Below, one piece after another: positions 12,478 to 24,091 of a stretch of DNA of 64,000 nt. The notes beneath the pieces are model-generated. The model saw nothing but the letters and a program-made list of their open reading frames with translations, ran no database searches and had not been told where the DNA came from. Where the stretch lies: contig OZ231126.1 in the NCBI GenBank assembly GCA_965153355.1, forward strand, positions 22,444,001 to 22,508,000, read 5' to 3'. This DNA is from Flaccisagitta enflata. Its lineage: Eukaryota; Chaetognatha; Sagittoidea; Aphragmophora. The translations under genes were made by a program, and so were the position numbers. Positions within the stretch are counted from its first letter, which is position 1; every line of letters begins with the position of its first letter.

Positions 12478-12697
12478 CATTTTAATTTGATTCAATAGAT
12501 ATTGTTAGGGGCAATTAGCACAGCTTAAAACCAGAATGCTTCAGTTTTCTGTTTTCTTTTAAATCCAAGTTTCCTTTTTCAAATAGAATTTTTCATTACC
12601 CAGTTTAAAGGCAGTAAAGCTGATTTGAAATGATCTGAAGCTTTCTGCAATGATACGAAAAACACAGGGAAAAATACTTCAGTAAGACAGTAAAATG

Positions 12698-13318
12698 GGT
12701 AAGGAAGACCTTTGTTAGTTGTATGCGACTATCTGTTATAACTATATAAGTAAGGATTAAGGAATGGGGGGGTCGGTAACAACGAACTTTGGAAATGCCA
12801 GTCAGACATATGGCCAAAGTGTGCACAATAACAATATATAATCACATGTGAAAGGAAAAAGGGGTAACACCATATCATTTACAGTCGTGCCACACCCCTT
12901 ATTTACATTGTAATGAATAGGGAGAAGGAAGAGGAAGAGGAAACTCCTATACTTTACAATGGGAAAGGTAGGGTTGGCACGACTGTAAATGATAAAGTCT
13001 CATGAACTTTTCCTTTTAGTTATTAGGTTGATGTGTGATTGCGCACGGTCTGGTGATATGTCCGATTGGCATTTCCAAAGTAGGTTGATATCGACCCCCC
13101 CATTAAGGAAGACCTTTGTGGAATATAAAAGGACGCAAACGGGTGGGCAAAAGTTGAAATTTACATCTGCAATAATTTTTTTTTCGTGCGTCATGGACCA
13201 ACAGAGGTATCGATAGACAATAACGAGAGGGACTGAAAAATGTATCAATGAATGTACGCGTACGTCAAAGGGACCAGCAAATTTTGTTAGTTGTACGCGG
13301 ATATCTGTCATTGCCAAC
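12698..13318. repeat. Nested inverted repeat with 56-bp arms (12763-12818 / 13050-13105)
   Basis: GGGGGGGTCGGTAACAAC and CTTTGGAAATGCCAGTC on the left reappear reverse-complemented as GATTGGCATTTCCAAAG and GGTTGATATCGACCCCCC on the right. Outer segments AAGGAAGACCTTTGT and TTGTTAGTTGTACGCG recur as direct repeats at 12707/13105 and 12714/13284. A 122-bp MITE sits between the arms. Confidence 0.65.
12873..12994. mobile_element. 122-bp MITE with 19-bp perfect TIRs
   Basis: TATCATTTACAGTCGTGCC and its exact reverse complement bound the element. An internal TA next to CAGTCGTGCC suggests a Tc1/mariner-type end; this is inference. Confidence 0.75.
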
Positions 13319-13566
13319 ATAGAAAATCAAAAGAAATAACATAAAGAGAGAACAAGATTTTGTATCCGTGAGAGGCGGATTTCCTTCACTTTCGTGTCCG
13401 TTATAGCGGTGTATAAATGCACACGATCAGCGATCATATACAGGATAGGTAATGACTCCCGGAGATACTATGGGGAACTGAAAAAGAGTCTAAAGCATCA
13501 AGCATGAACGTGGTAGAAAAGCTATAGCTCGGAAACTCACGCAACTGCAAAGCCTAATGGAAAACA

Positions 13567-13570
<4 letters not shown>

Positions 13571-13634
<64 letters not shown>
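13571..13634. repeat. (GA)n microsatellite
   Basis: About 32 GA units. Confidence 0.95.
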
Positions 13635-13635
<1 letters not shown>

Positions 13636-13827
13636 TATAAAAGATGCAAATTCATAGTTCCTTCAAGTTTCTTTGTTTTATTTCCTTTGATGACAGTAAG
13701 AGAAGTCCGTCTACAATATGAGAAAATTATCGTTCCGGTGAAATCCGTTAGAGCGGTGTTCAACTGCATACATCTTCTCAGATAAACTGTCGTCAGTTCT
13801 AGATAAAGACTACAATAGATAGTCATA

Positions 13828-13925
13828 AAAGCGCTTTATGGTCAGAGGTACTCGATGGCCCTTAATAAGCGTATGTGAGGACGAGATGGTGGGAGGAGCC
13901 TCTGGAGGTGCGCCGCCCAAAAAGT
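13828..13925 (+). mobile_element. Fragment of the GCTGCCC-ended TIR family
   Basis: AAAAGCGCTTTATGGTCAGA, GTACTCGATGGCCC and GCGCCGCCCAAAAAG match the head and end of the element at 30471-31150. Confidence 0.45.
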
Positions 13926-14408
13926 GGTACCCGGTCATCTTGTCTAAATTCGATTATCATCTTTTATGTCAGTGTATTCTTATGTCAGATATTTGTGGAA
14001 AACATTTTGTCAATTTTTTGGCAAGAAAATATTAATTCCTTTTTCAAATTCTAAAACTTAAGCGCAATAACATGACCTCACATGATTTGGCAAATGAGCA
14101 GATAGTCATTGTGAGCGCCGGCGTTTGAACGTGAGATGGTCGATAATCTCAAGTATTCATTATGAAAGTTGAATCAACATTGCCCTTATAAAAGGAGGCC
14201 AGAATTCTCCAATATACAAAGGATGAAAATGTTATGTTATGAAAGTGATGAAAGTGATGAAAGTGTTATGTTATTCGTCTCATCAACTCCTAAACCTTAG
14301 TGCTTCTTCTATAACGAAAGAAAAATCGATAAAATGAAATGATTCTAGGAACCTACGGTAGTTGGTTTTCTGAGTCGTGTCAGGCGTGGAGGCTTTAAGA
14401 AGGACTTA

Positions 14409-14619
14409 GTGCGTGTTTCTAGTGAAAACAAAAAACGCGTTTGTTCCTGTGGAACTTGTATACAGCATGAATACATATGAATTTCAACTGTCCCACGAGG
14501 GAGGGAGCGAAGTGAGTGAGCGAGCCCATGAATGGAGCGAGCGGTGCGAGCAAACAAACGTAGCGAGCGACCGAGTGGCCCGTTAAAAACGCGATTGTCT
14601 CTGACTAAAAACGCCCCCT
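14409..14619. mobile_element. Short TIR element (MITE), GAGCGA-rich family, copy 2
   Basis: Collinear with 941-1156 over its whole length (GCGTGTTTCTAGTGAA to GACTAAAAACGCCCCCT), same orientation. Confidence 0.65.
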
Positions 14620-14874
14620 CGATGGTCTGATCTTCGAGCATCAAACTCATAAAAACCCCTTTCACATGGAAAACGAGTAGTTTTTAGATGAAGAGAGACG
14701 CGCCTGAAGAAACCTTCTTATCATCGGTCTAACAAGGTCATAAGAACTAAGTCACGTGCATCGGCATTTTCACAAAAGGCTGGACAGACAGAGAGGCAGA
14801 CAGATTGGAATTTTCAGAATGACCCTTTTTTTTGGAGGTCAGAAATACGCAAAACAATATCTTTAAAATGATTT

Positions 14875-14988
14875 GTGACGAACGTACAGATGGATGAACA
14901 AACGGACAGATGGACAGACAAACAGACTGACCGACGGACCGACGGATCGAAAAGTGGCTTGTAGGGTGGCGTAGCACGCAACTAAAAA
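14875..14988 (+). mobile_element. Helitron-like (HINE) copy, 3' half
   Basis: (GGACAGAT)-type tract, GACCGACGGACCGACGGATC, then GGCGTAGCACGCAACTAAAA. Confidence 0.55.
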
Positions 14989-15295
14989 AGCATTTGATTC
15001 GTGTCTGAAAATATTTATATGCCATATGATTAGCCTGGCTAGGCCTAGAGCTTCGTATAATCAATAGAAGTAAGTGGAATGATTTATCTATTGCATTACT
15101 TTTGCTGAGTATGTGAAAACATTTTACGATGAAGTTGAATATCACTTTTCATGCTTCGGCAGTTGCCTATGCAGCTATAACAACATCTCTGTTTGTGAAT
15201 GAATGGATCAACAGCAACTGACAAATTGATATGGTTGCAAATATAGTTGCTTTTTCACGGATGCCTGGTCAAAGTCAACCAAAGTCAAAAGGCAC

Positions 15296-15470
15296 ACAAT
15301 ACAATGGCCCTAAATCACCACCTATCAAATAAAATTACCTATCTCAACTCTAGCACCCCCATGCCCCAAACCACCCCTGTCCACCCACACAATAGCCCTA
15401 AATCACCCCCTATCAAGTCAAATTACCTATCTCAACTCCAGCACCCCTAAACCACCCCTTTCCACCCATG
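15296..15470. repeat. Tandem duplication of a ~100-bp CACCCC-rich unit
   Basis: CCCTAAATCACCNCCTATCA, AATTACCTATCTCAACTC and AGCACCCC occur twice, about 95 bases apart. Confidence 0.7.
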
Positions 15471-15639
15471 CATCAACAATTAAATGAATATGTGACCCAA
15501 AATAAAGGTGAATGACTGAGAGAAACTTTCCAATGCAAAAATAGATCAGAAAAAGGTTGAAATAAGAAAAGAATTTTTTTACTGTGGACAAACTCTTTCT
15601 TTCAGCTCCCTCCCCTCTCTTCCCTTCCCCTCCCAAAAA

Positions 15640-15785
15640 ATAAGGCCAGATACACGGCAATCAAGTCGCAGACGGTTGTGTAGGAGCAGTAATGCGAAAA
15701 CCGCTCGCAATTTCAGAAATATTTCGGATGGACGGACAGACGGACGGACCGACACGGCAAGGTGTAAAGTCGCGTGTCCGCAACA
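15640..15785 (+). mobile_element. Helitron-like (HINE) copy
   Basis: AAGGCCAGATACACGGCAAT, GCAGTAATGCGAAAACCGCT, the GGACGGACCGACACGGCAAG tract and GTCGCGTGTCCGCAAC end. Confidence 0.65.
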
Positions 15786-16039
15786 AGAAAGTAAGGCGGA
15801 ATTCACATCACGACTGATTAAGGCTCAAACAGTGACCAAGGAAATTGATCCCATAAAAATGGAAAAGGGGAAAAAAATTATCCGGTCTTTTGTTAGATGA
15901 CAGCAGATCCAAGAAGAAGGCGGAGCTCGTCAATTTGATGAAAGGTGTTGAGAATGTGTGATCACGGTTTCCATTTGTAATAAGGCGAATTTTGCGGTAA
16001 GTGAACTCATTTGAAGGCAGGTTGACAATTGTTGACACC

Positions 16040-17500
16040 CTTTCTAAGACTCAAAATATCTAATTATGCAAAAAGGATACTTTGTAAAAGTTATTTAGAC
16101 ATCTTTTTGCATCTCAAGGCTTATCAAAGAATGTTTTTAGAAATGAATACATAGAAATCTATTTGAGCAGCGAGATAGTCCTGTAGAACACGGGAAATCT
16201 GACTGTCACCTTTGGGGCGGGCCTCTTTGTATACTCATTTTTTATTATTTTTACATGTTATTTGATAGCAATTTTGCAATATTTCAATTCAGATTCCCCC
16301 TTGGCTCAACAGGACTTTGTCCTCTTTGGGACTCACAGCCAAATCTGAGCTGTCATGACTACCCGGAATGTCGCTCTGCCATACCCGGAAGTAGCTCTGC
16401 TATTTGCAGTTACCTCCGACAATTTTTTCAAACTTCCCACTAACCATTGGACTTTAGCAAAGCCGGTTCAATCAATTCCCGTTAATTTCGTTTCACAAAT
16501 ATTCATGAAATTATTTCAGCTGTACCGCGCTTTGTCATTTACACTTCTTCGATGCCTTTCATGCAAGAGATCTGCAGATTTCCCTATTCAGTGTTTGCTA
16601 AAAAGCTCTTTTTATGGAAAAAGATCAGAGGGCATTTAAATATAGGAAGGGTTTTTCTTTAATCTAACATTGCTACATGAAGTCAAATGATAATCATCAC
16701 TGCAATTGTAGTGCTCATTGTCTTAAAGGTCTTCATCGTCAATATTGTCATCACCAATGACGTCCAATGATTTTCCTTAATGATTTTGAATCTCCCTTGT
16801 CTGGATCGGTGTTGAGACAAACTGGATGTGTAGAAATTAAGAATTCATGTTTGTAAACCGTTTGAAGTATAGTCAGATCTTAAGAAGGGCTGATTTAGGC
16901 CATTATCAAGCTTAATAGTAAGGTCTGTAATTTGACTTTATTTTGCGAACGCTGGGGATTAGGGAGTATTAATCTCACCATCGACAGCAACTGTCATCAT
17001 GGAGAAATGTTTGTTCTTCTCGAGTTCCCGTTGGTCGCATTACAAAGGGATTAATGGAATTCAACTTAAAAAAAAAAAACAGAAGAAAAAAAATTTCGAG
17101 TCAAGCTTAACACTATTTTGCAGTTTGAGGATATTTGCTCGATCTTTAACCCAATCTTAAGAATCGGCCAAAGCAATCGCTGATGTTTTCACACTTCCCG
17201 CTTACTTCCCACTAATTACATGCACTTTCCAACAAATTCCCGCCATTATCCCACACTTCCCGCCAAATTCCCACTTTTTTTTCTAACTTCCCGGAAATCT
17301 CACCCGGAATTTGCGGTTGGCTCCCCATACATTTAGTTGCTGGAAGTGGGGTTTTTCTGGCGCTTCAGCGCCCCCCGAGTAATCTATGATGGTTGATATC
17401 ATGTTCTGGTAGCGGGGAGGCGCGATTTAATCACTTTGAAAATATCCGCTCAAAAAACAGTAAAGGCTTTTTTTCCAAAGCGTTTTCTTTCGTGCAAATC
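16040..17500. other. Gene-poor segment
   Basis: No exon with supporting splice sites was found. Recurrent short strings (CTTCCCGC, AATTCCCAC, ACCCGGAA) at 16360-16450 and 17190-17310 suggest a decayed repeat. GGCGCTTCAGCGCC at 17359 is a small perfect-stem hairpin. Confidence 0.45.
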
Positions 17501-17523
17501 TAGAGAGCAACTAAAACGTCATA

Positions 17524-17525
<2 letters not shown>

Positions 17526-17605
<80 letters not shown>

Positions 17606-17676
17606 TGTCTGTCTCTCTGTGTCTGTTTGTCTGTGTCTGTCTCTCTGAATCTGTCTGTCTGCGTCTGTCTGTGTGT

Positions 17677-17752
<76 letters not shown>
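17526..17752. repeat. (GA)n then (CT)n inverted microsatellites around a TCTG-rich spacer
   Basis: About 78 bp of GA (17526-17603) and about 72 bp of CT (17681-17752) flank a 77-bp TGTCTGTCTC-type spacer, so the two tracts are reverse complements of each other. Confidence 0.9.
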
Positions 17753-17754
<2 letters not shown>

Positions 17755-17884
17755 TACGAGTCGATGCCTACGAGACAAGGACTAGTTCTTTCATCTGTTT
17801 CACTACTCCAAACGACTTCACTTATCCACGAATTGCAATGAAGAAATAACATGTGACCAACCCACCGGCACTGAGAATCGATGA

Positions 17885-18036
17885 TTTTTAAGTCACGGAC
17901 ACGAGACTCTACACCTTGCCGTGTCGGTCGGTAGGTCGGTCGGTCCGTCCGTCACATTTTTGAATTCCGAGCGGTTTTCGCATTACTGCTCCTGCCCAAC
18001 TGTCCGCGACTGGATTGCTGTGTATCCGGCCTTGTT
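17885..18036 (-). mobile_element. Helitron-like (HINE) copy
   Basis: AGTCACGGACACGAGACTCT, CACCTTGCCGTGTCGGTCGG and GTGTATCCGGCCTTGTT; close to consensus. Confidence 0.7.
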
Positions 18037-18289
18037 GGTCGTGCAAATTAAGCCCAGACTACTTTTGGTACTTATCAATTCTATAATAAAAGTTTTCTGT
18101 TTTTTACGACTCTGGTTCACTGGGGGCAATAGAGTCAAATTAGTAGTGACTTATTCAGGGGAATTCAGAACAAGAAAATTCTAGGTTTCCCCTTTACGAT
18201 AAACTGTTTCAACTTGCATCCCAGCCTCAAAGTTTTATAATTAAAATATTAAATACATTAACAAAAAATAGGCTTGGTTAACAAGTAAC

Positions 18290-18484
18290 GTGGAGTTACA
18301 GTATCTTCACGGATGGTTGGGCAGGGGCGTCCAAACCCCATGCCCCAACCCCTCACACAGAGACCAAAAAAGCATCTAATACGCTCGTTTTCTCACTTTT
18401 CAATTGTTGACACGGACCGATGGACGAACCGATGGACGGACCGACAGACAAAGCCTCATATAGTCGCTAGTTTGTGACTAAAAA
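18290..18484 (+). mobile_element. Helitron-like (HINE) copy, second subfamily
   Basis: GGATGGTTGGGCAGGGGCGT, CATGCCCCAACCCCTCACAC, a GGACGGACCGACAGACAAAG tract and GTCGCTAGTTTGTGACTAAA. Confidence 0.6.
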
Positions 18485-18655
18485 CTGATCAGTTATCACG
18501 TTGACTATCTTTGACTGAGCAGCTGCTATAGTATCTGTTTCAATAGCTATCTGCATATTTTCCAATCATCGTTTTTAGATTTGTCCTTTCATCTCTAAAA
18601 GTTTCTGTAATAGGTCGATTGGATGATCAGTTGGTCAGTCGGTAATGCATTCATA

Positions 18656-18832
18656 AACAAGGCCCGATACACGGCTACCCCAGTCGCGTGCGGGTGGGCA
18701 GGAGCAGTGCTGGAGAAGGACATTAGAGAATTTGGGCAGGAGCAGTAGGCTCAAAAAGCTCAAAAACGCCGAAAAAGTAAAAAGGGGACCGACCAACCGA
18801 CCGACCGACTTAGCGGGTTCTAGTTATTTGTG
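18656..18832 (+). mobile_element. Helitron-like (HINE) copy, tail-to-tail with the next
   Basis: AACAAGGCCCGATACACGGC, CCAGTCGCGTGCGGGTGGGC and CCGACCAACCGACCGACCGA. The hairpin end is degraded where it meets the following inverted copy. Confidence 0.65.
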
Positions 18833-19025
18833 TTTTAGTTGCGTGGTACGTGACTACACCCCACTTTGTCCGGCCGGCCGTCGGTCAGTTGGTTGTTTGG
18901 TGGGTCGGTCCCATTTTACTTTTTTATGATTTTCATTTTTTGACCTCACTGCTCCTGCCCCAATGGTCAAGTGACCTCAAATATGACCACTGCCCGCTAG
19001 ATAGCCATGTATATGACTTTGTTTC
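18833..19025 (-). mobile_element. Helitron-like (HINE) copy, inverted neighbour
   Basis: TTTTAGTTGCGTGGTACGTG, CACTTTGTCCGGCCGGCCGT, CACTGCTCCTGCCCCAATGG and GACTTTGTT end. Confidence 0.6.
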
Positions 19026-19079
19026 AACAGAAAAATGGCACCAACCTAGTAAAAGTAGCATTTGTAAAACAATTTATTC

Positions 19080-19217
19080 ATTTAAATCATTCATTGATTC
19101 ATAAAAAAAACATTTTGTAAAAACATTCATTTATAAAAACATTCATTCATAAAAACATTTATTCATTAACATTAACATTCATTCATTAAATCATTTATTC
19201 ATTCATAAAAACATTCA
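19080..19217. repeat. (CATTCATTCATAAAAA)n degenerate repeat, left part
   Basis: ATTCATTCATAAAAACATT-type units; the same repeat resumes at 19840-19890 beyond the foldback inserted between them. Confidence 0.7.
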
Positions 19218-19835
19218 ACACTGTCCTCTCAGCGAGAATCCAGGTGAAAAGTCATAGTACTGTAGGTTTTTTTGCAGTTTGTCATAGTTTGAGGGTTACT
19301 TTTACTAAAACAAACAGTTATGAAATCTTGTCAAGGGCGCTTTTTGAGAAATATGAAAAAAAGATTAATTTAAACCTCATTTTAAATGAAGAATTTTTCA
19401 ACTCATCCAGACCTCTTTTTTGATGCTAAATCTGTAATCCTGATGTTATTTCCTTTCATTTGATAGGTCGCACTATATGTTTTTATGAAGAAATAAGAAT
19501 TTCAATTTCTAAGCCACCGTTAGAATTTTGCAACGGTGGCTAAAAAACTGAAAATCGTAATTTTTGAAGAAAGCATATAGTGCGACATATCAAATGAAAG
19601 GAAATGTTATCAGGATTACGAATTTGCTAAAAAAAGAGAGGTTTTGATTAGTTAAAAAAATCTATGTTTAATATAGGGTTGAAATTTTTCTTTTTTTCAA
19701 ATTTCTCAAAAAGCGCCCTTGACAAGATTTTATGAGTGATAGTTTCAGTTTAATCAACCCTAAAACTAAGAGAAACTGCAATAAAACCCACAGTACTATG
19801 ACTTTTGACCTGGACTCTCGTTGAGAGGAGAGTGT
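19218..19835. mobile_element. Foldback element FB1, 618 bp
   Basis: Near-palindromic along its whole length. ACACTGTCCTCTCAGCGAGA on the left pairs with TCGTTGAGAGGAGAGTGT on the right, TTGTCAAGGGCGCTTTTTGA with TCAAAAAGCGCCCTTGACAA, and the centre is GCCACCGTTAG...CAACGGTGGC. No protein frame. It splits a tandem repeat, which marks insertion. Confidence 0.8.
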
Positions 19836-20628
19836 CAATCGTAAAAAAAACATTCATTCATTCATTAAAAAACATTCATTCTTAAAAAAATATTAATTCC
19901 CTTGTTCCCCCTAACATTGACTTCAATACCTTCTACATTGGCTAGAATGACATCCAAAATTGATTGAAAAAGTTTTTAATCAAGATCATTGATTTAGACG
20001 CATTCAAACTGAGGCATTTAAGTTTCTTGCAAAACGAGAATTCGAGAAGTGAAGTATGTCCTGAACAATCAAATGATTGTAGAGAGGCGGTTGGAAAATT
20101 GTTCGTCTTCGAAAATTGTTGATCAAAATGAGTTCGTGATTGAGGCCAAATCGGTGCAGACAATGATATGACGGGAGTTTCAGTTTTAGTGGGTGCAGCT
20201 GAAAGTAGAGATGAAACCGTTGGTGATTACACAAACTGCTGCAAAATGTTAAGGTTATCTGCTGGTCTGTCTACATTCATCTATTGGTCTACCTGTCCAT
20301 CAATTGACATATACCTAACTGTCAATGACATAAAAGACCTTTATTGTACTAGTACAAAGCGACGATATGGATTCAAACAAGAGTAAAATCCCTTCCCCCT
20401 CTTATCTGCCTACTTACCTAACTGCCTGTTTTCCTTCTTCCCATTCATAGATCTACCTGTCAGCCTGTCGAGCAGGTGCCTGTCTGTCTTTTAGCTGCTC
20501 ATCTTTTAGGGTGTATTGCAGTATTTCAGCTCAATTGTTCTTTTCTGATTCGAAATGGGATAAATGAGTTAGATACAAGTTTGAACATGCAAATACAAGA
20601 AAGTAAGTGAGAACAGCTGCTCATCTGT

Positions 20629-21124
20629 GAGGGTGTTTCTGAGTATTCTAGCTCATTTAAATCAGTTTTTTTTTATTTCAAATAAAATCATTCACTGAGC
20701 GCTTTTTGAGTAATCTTAAAAATGGAAAAAAATTGGGCCCATTTTCAATGAAGAGTCTACTGAGTTGTATTGACCTATTTTTTGACTCCATATTGTTAAT
20801 CTATGCAAAATTCCCTTTCATTTGATAGGTCGCACTCTATACTTTTGCAAAGAATTGAAATTTTCATTTTTTGAGTCACTGTTAGAAAAAAGTAACGGTG
20901 GCTCAAAAAATGAAAACTTTACTCTAAAACTAAACCATATAGTGTGACCTATCAAATGAAAGGGAATTTTGCATAGATTAACAATATGAAGTAAAAAAAT
21001 ATGTCAATACAACTCAGTAGAATCTTCATTGAAAATGGGTCCAATTTCTTTCCATTTTGAAGATTACTCAAAAAGCGCTCGGTGGATGATTTTATTTTGG
21101 CTAGTTCCATGTTATCACACCCCA
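20629..21124. mobile_element. Foldback element FB2, related to FB1
   Basis: Same architecture and core as FB1: CCTTTCATTTGATAGGTCGC on one arm, CCTATCAAATGAAAGG on the other, GAGCGCTTTTTGAG / CTCAAAAAGCGCTC, and a GTAACGGTGGCTCAAAAAAT centre. Confidence 0.8.
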
Positions 21125-21615
21125 ACACTTCACAAAAATGCAGAGAAACCCACTGTTATTAGGGAAGGAAGAAGCCTCAGATCGAGGAGAAAGTGGCTGG
21201 AATAAAAGTTGTCAGGATTTTTTTCATCGCATTTCAGCAGTCAGAATGGATTAAAATGATCGAATTTCATTCTATTATCAATCAGAATGACTAAATAATG
21301 CATAATAGCTTTATCCTGAGCCTTTTTTTGCGATTCAATATACGTGAAATAATCGAGATTGCAGAAGTGACTTTAAAACCATCTCCTGAGTCTAAATAGA
21401 GGCCCATTCGCGAATATACGCAGAACCATCGTGTCAATTAGTCAGTGCTGAGTTCAAATTTGTTTTCAGAAATTATTTTCTATGTGGCTAAGGATGGCTA
21501 GAGCTAAAACAGTCAGCTAGTATCTAGAGCAGAAAGAACTAAAAATAACACGATGGAATCGACACGTAGATTAGACGCAAACGAACTGTGCGTTGCGTAT
21601 CTATGGAAACTTGCT

Positions 21616-21870
21616 TTTTAGTCGCGGACTCCATAAGCCACTTTTCGGTCTGTCGGTCTGTCTGTCGGTCGGTTGGTTGGTCGGTCACAAAGTTGTTTTA
21701 AAGGCTTTTTATCAAGTTATTCATGTTTTTGAGTAGTGGAGAAAAAGCTTGGAGTAATAAATAGTTATTTTAACTGTCTTTTTGAGAAAAAAAATGTTTG
21801 TCTGTCTGTCTACCTGACTTTTTTTAAAAGTGCGGATGCACGCGACTTAGGTCTAATGACCTTGTTTCTC
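21616..21870 (-). mobile_element. Helitron-like (HINE) copy, decayed
   Basis: TTTTTAGTCGCGGACTCCAT, GGTCTGTCTGTCGGTCGGTT, CGGATGCACGCGACTTAGG and GACCTTGTT end. Confidence 0.55.
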
Positions 21871-22086
21871 TAAAATGGAAGAAGTTTATACCTGCCAGGA
21901 TCTTTCTAATTTTCACATCGCAAACAAGGTCAAACTAGATGCCATCAAAACGCAAATTCATCACCGCAAAAAAGTCTTGGGACAGAAATTTCCAACAAGC
22001 TGTGGGTTTTTTCTCAAAACAATGTCGCATTTTCGTTGGATGAAATGATTGCCAAGCTAAAGTTCGTCATTTCCTTGGGTTAATTT

Positions 22087-22376
22087 TCAGTCGCGTACAC
22101 GTGGCTACACATGGCTGTGTCGGTCGGTAGGTTGGTTGGTTGGTACGTTACAAGTAGTTTTGAATTGCACGCAATTTTTTAGTCGCGGACACGCGACTCT
22201 ACACCTTGCCGTGTCGGTCGGTCCGTCGGTAACATTTTTGAATTGCGAGCGGTTTTCGCATTACGGCTCCTGCCCAACCGTCCGCGACTGGATTGCCGTG
22301 TATCCGGCCTTGTTCATTACGGTCTTTGCCCAACCGTTCGCGGCCGTGACTGTCTTGCCATTTATCCGGTCTTGTT
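22087..22376 (-). mobile_element. Helitron-like (HINE) copy split by a second copy
   Basis: Outer copy 22087-22175 (TTCAGTCGCGTACACGTGGC, GAATTGCACGCAATTT) resumes at 22315 (CATTACGGTCTTTGCCCAAC, TTTATCCGGTCTTGTT). The interruption falls where the consensus reads GCGGTTTTCGCATTACGG. Confidence 0.75.
22176..22314 (-). mobile_element. Inner Helitron-like (HINE) copy, 139 bp, precisely bounded
   Basis: TTTTTAGTCGCGGACACGCG to GTATCCGGCCTTGTT inserted in another member of the family. The nesting gives the family's termini, AACAAGGCC at one end and hairpin plus A-run at the other. No obvious target-site duplication. Confidence 0.75.
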
Positions 22377-22858
22377 TTTGTAAACATGTCGTATGTTAGA
22401 TTTTTTTCATCGCATTTTGATGATTTCAATGCATAGATAGCATCAGAGAAAAACTATCGTAAATTCTTGGAAACGACAATAACAAAGAAGTGGTACCCAG
22501 TTACAAGGCTCAAATTTCATCAGTCATTAAAATTTTTGCTTCCCCAGCCTTGAGAAAAGTATAAATATTTGCGCAAATTAATGCCGAGATATTTTCTACA
22601 TTCCTGTTCCAAAATACAAAATAGAAGAGAAAAGGATCTGCCCTCAGAAATGAGGTTAAATTCAGCTAAAAACGTACGACTGAAAAAGCGAGATGGTATT
22701 CTTCTAATTTTACTTGTTCGGTGAAACATAATGAAATGTGTTTCACTGGGTTATATATTTTTCAACCTGTGATTTTGAATTAGATGATTTTTCCATCATT
22801 TAATCCTCTCATTATTGAAGTCATTTCCTGAATTTTACAAGCTTGCATCCTAGATATA

Positions 22859-23515
22859 AACAAGGCCGGATATACGGCAGGATTGGGTGCTTCGCATAGC
22901 AAAAGTTGGTTATTTCTTTTTGCCCTCTTTACCTAATGTGGAGTGACCAATTTTAGGACCCTTACCATTTTCGTTTTATCAAAAATCGTTCATCTTCTGT
23001 TTTTTAGAAAATTGCTTTTGAGGACCTAATTTGCATAATGCAGTGGGATAAAACAATATGCTGACATTGTTTGAATCAGCTTTCATAATTTTCTACTCTT
23101 CACAGAATTGCAATTCTGCCTTTTCATTTGCTCTTTCATAACTTATGTTCTGATATTTTTGTTTATTTTTTCATACATCATGATTTTTTAAAACAAATAA
23201 TTGTCCTTTTTGTAACAAAACTACACAGGATTTTGCTGAATTCTTGGAAATCAGTGGAAACTTTAAGGCCAAAACAAAAACGGAAGATGAAGGAATTTTG
23301 AAAAAAGGAAAATGGTCATCTTCATGATTTTTGCTCCTCCACATTACCTAAGTAGGGTGAAAGGATACTCCCAACTTTTGCTATGTGAAGCACCCAAACG
23401 GCAGGACAGTCGCGGACGGTTTGGCAGGGGCGGTAATGCAAAAAACCGCTCGCAATTTAAAAAGGTTACGGGACCGACGGACCGACGGACCGACCCACCT
23501 ACCGACCGACATGCG
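22859..23515 (+). mobile_element. Helitron-like (HINE) copy split by a 515-bp MITE
   Basis: AACAAGGCCGGATATACGG up to 22882, then CAGTCGCGGACGGTTTGGCA from 23407 onwards. Joining across the MITE restores the consensus. Confidence 0.8.
22883..23397. mobile_element. 515-bp MITE with 9-bp TSD, copy 1 (Mutator-like?)
   Basis: TIRs TTGGGTGCTTCGCATAGC / GCTATGTGAAGCACCCAA extend to about 27 bp. It is flanked by a perfect 9-bp duplication, ACGGCAGGA (22874-22882 and 23398-23406). A 9-bp TSD is typical of Mutator-like elements; the superfamily call is inference because no transposase is present. Confidence 0.85.
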
Positions 23516-24091
23516 GTTGATTCTTAGCTTTTAAACCGATGTCAACTTTTGATTGAAAAATGATCTATCAATCTGGCATAAAACTCCACCAATACTCAAA
23601 TCTTATTACTCCTGGTCGGTCTAGGTGGTGCCAGCGTCATAACCAGTATCTAAATCAATCATCTGGTAGGTTTTTAGCTCATATCTACTCATAATAACTC
23701 ATTGCAAGACACGGTATAGCTCCATTTTCTTGGAGAAAAAAAAGTGCCAGAAACTGAAAGGCAGATACTGCTCACTTATACTATTGCAGGCGACATAAAA
23801 TGAGTCAAAAGTGTCATTGGTGGCTGTAAATAGTGTGACCCATGTAAATACGAGCCGATCCATGTGCGGGAGACCATTTTTTGACATTTTAGCTGTTTTC
23901 GTATTACTAGCCTACTGTTATATGATTTTTCACTCAGATTTTCATTAAAAGCACAGTGCAGGGGAATGATATTTGAAACATAGACTAATAAAAGGATGCT
24001 TTATTGCCCACGATAGCTGGGTGCTATTAAAACAAATTTCCATATGTTTTTGGCTAAACTCGGGGGGCGAAATAAAGTATCTAAGTTACGT

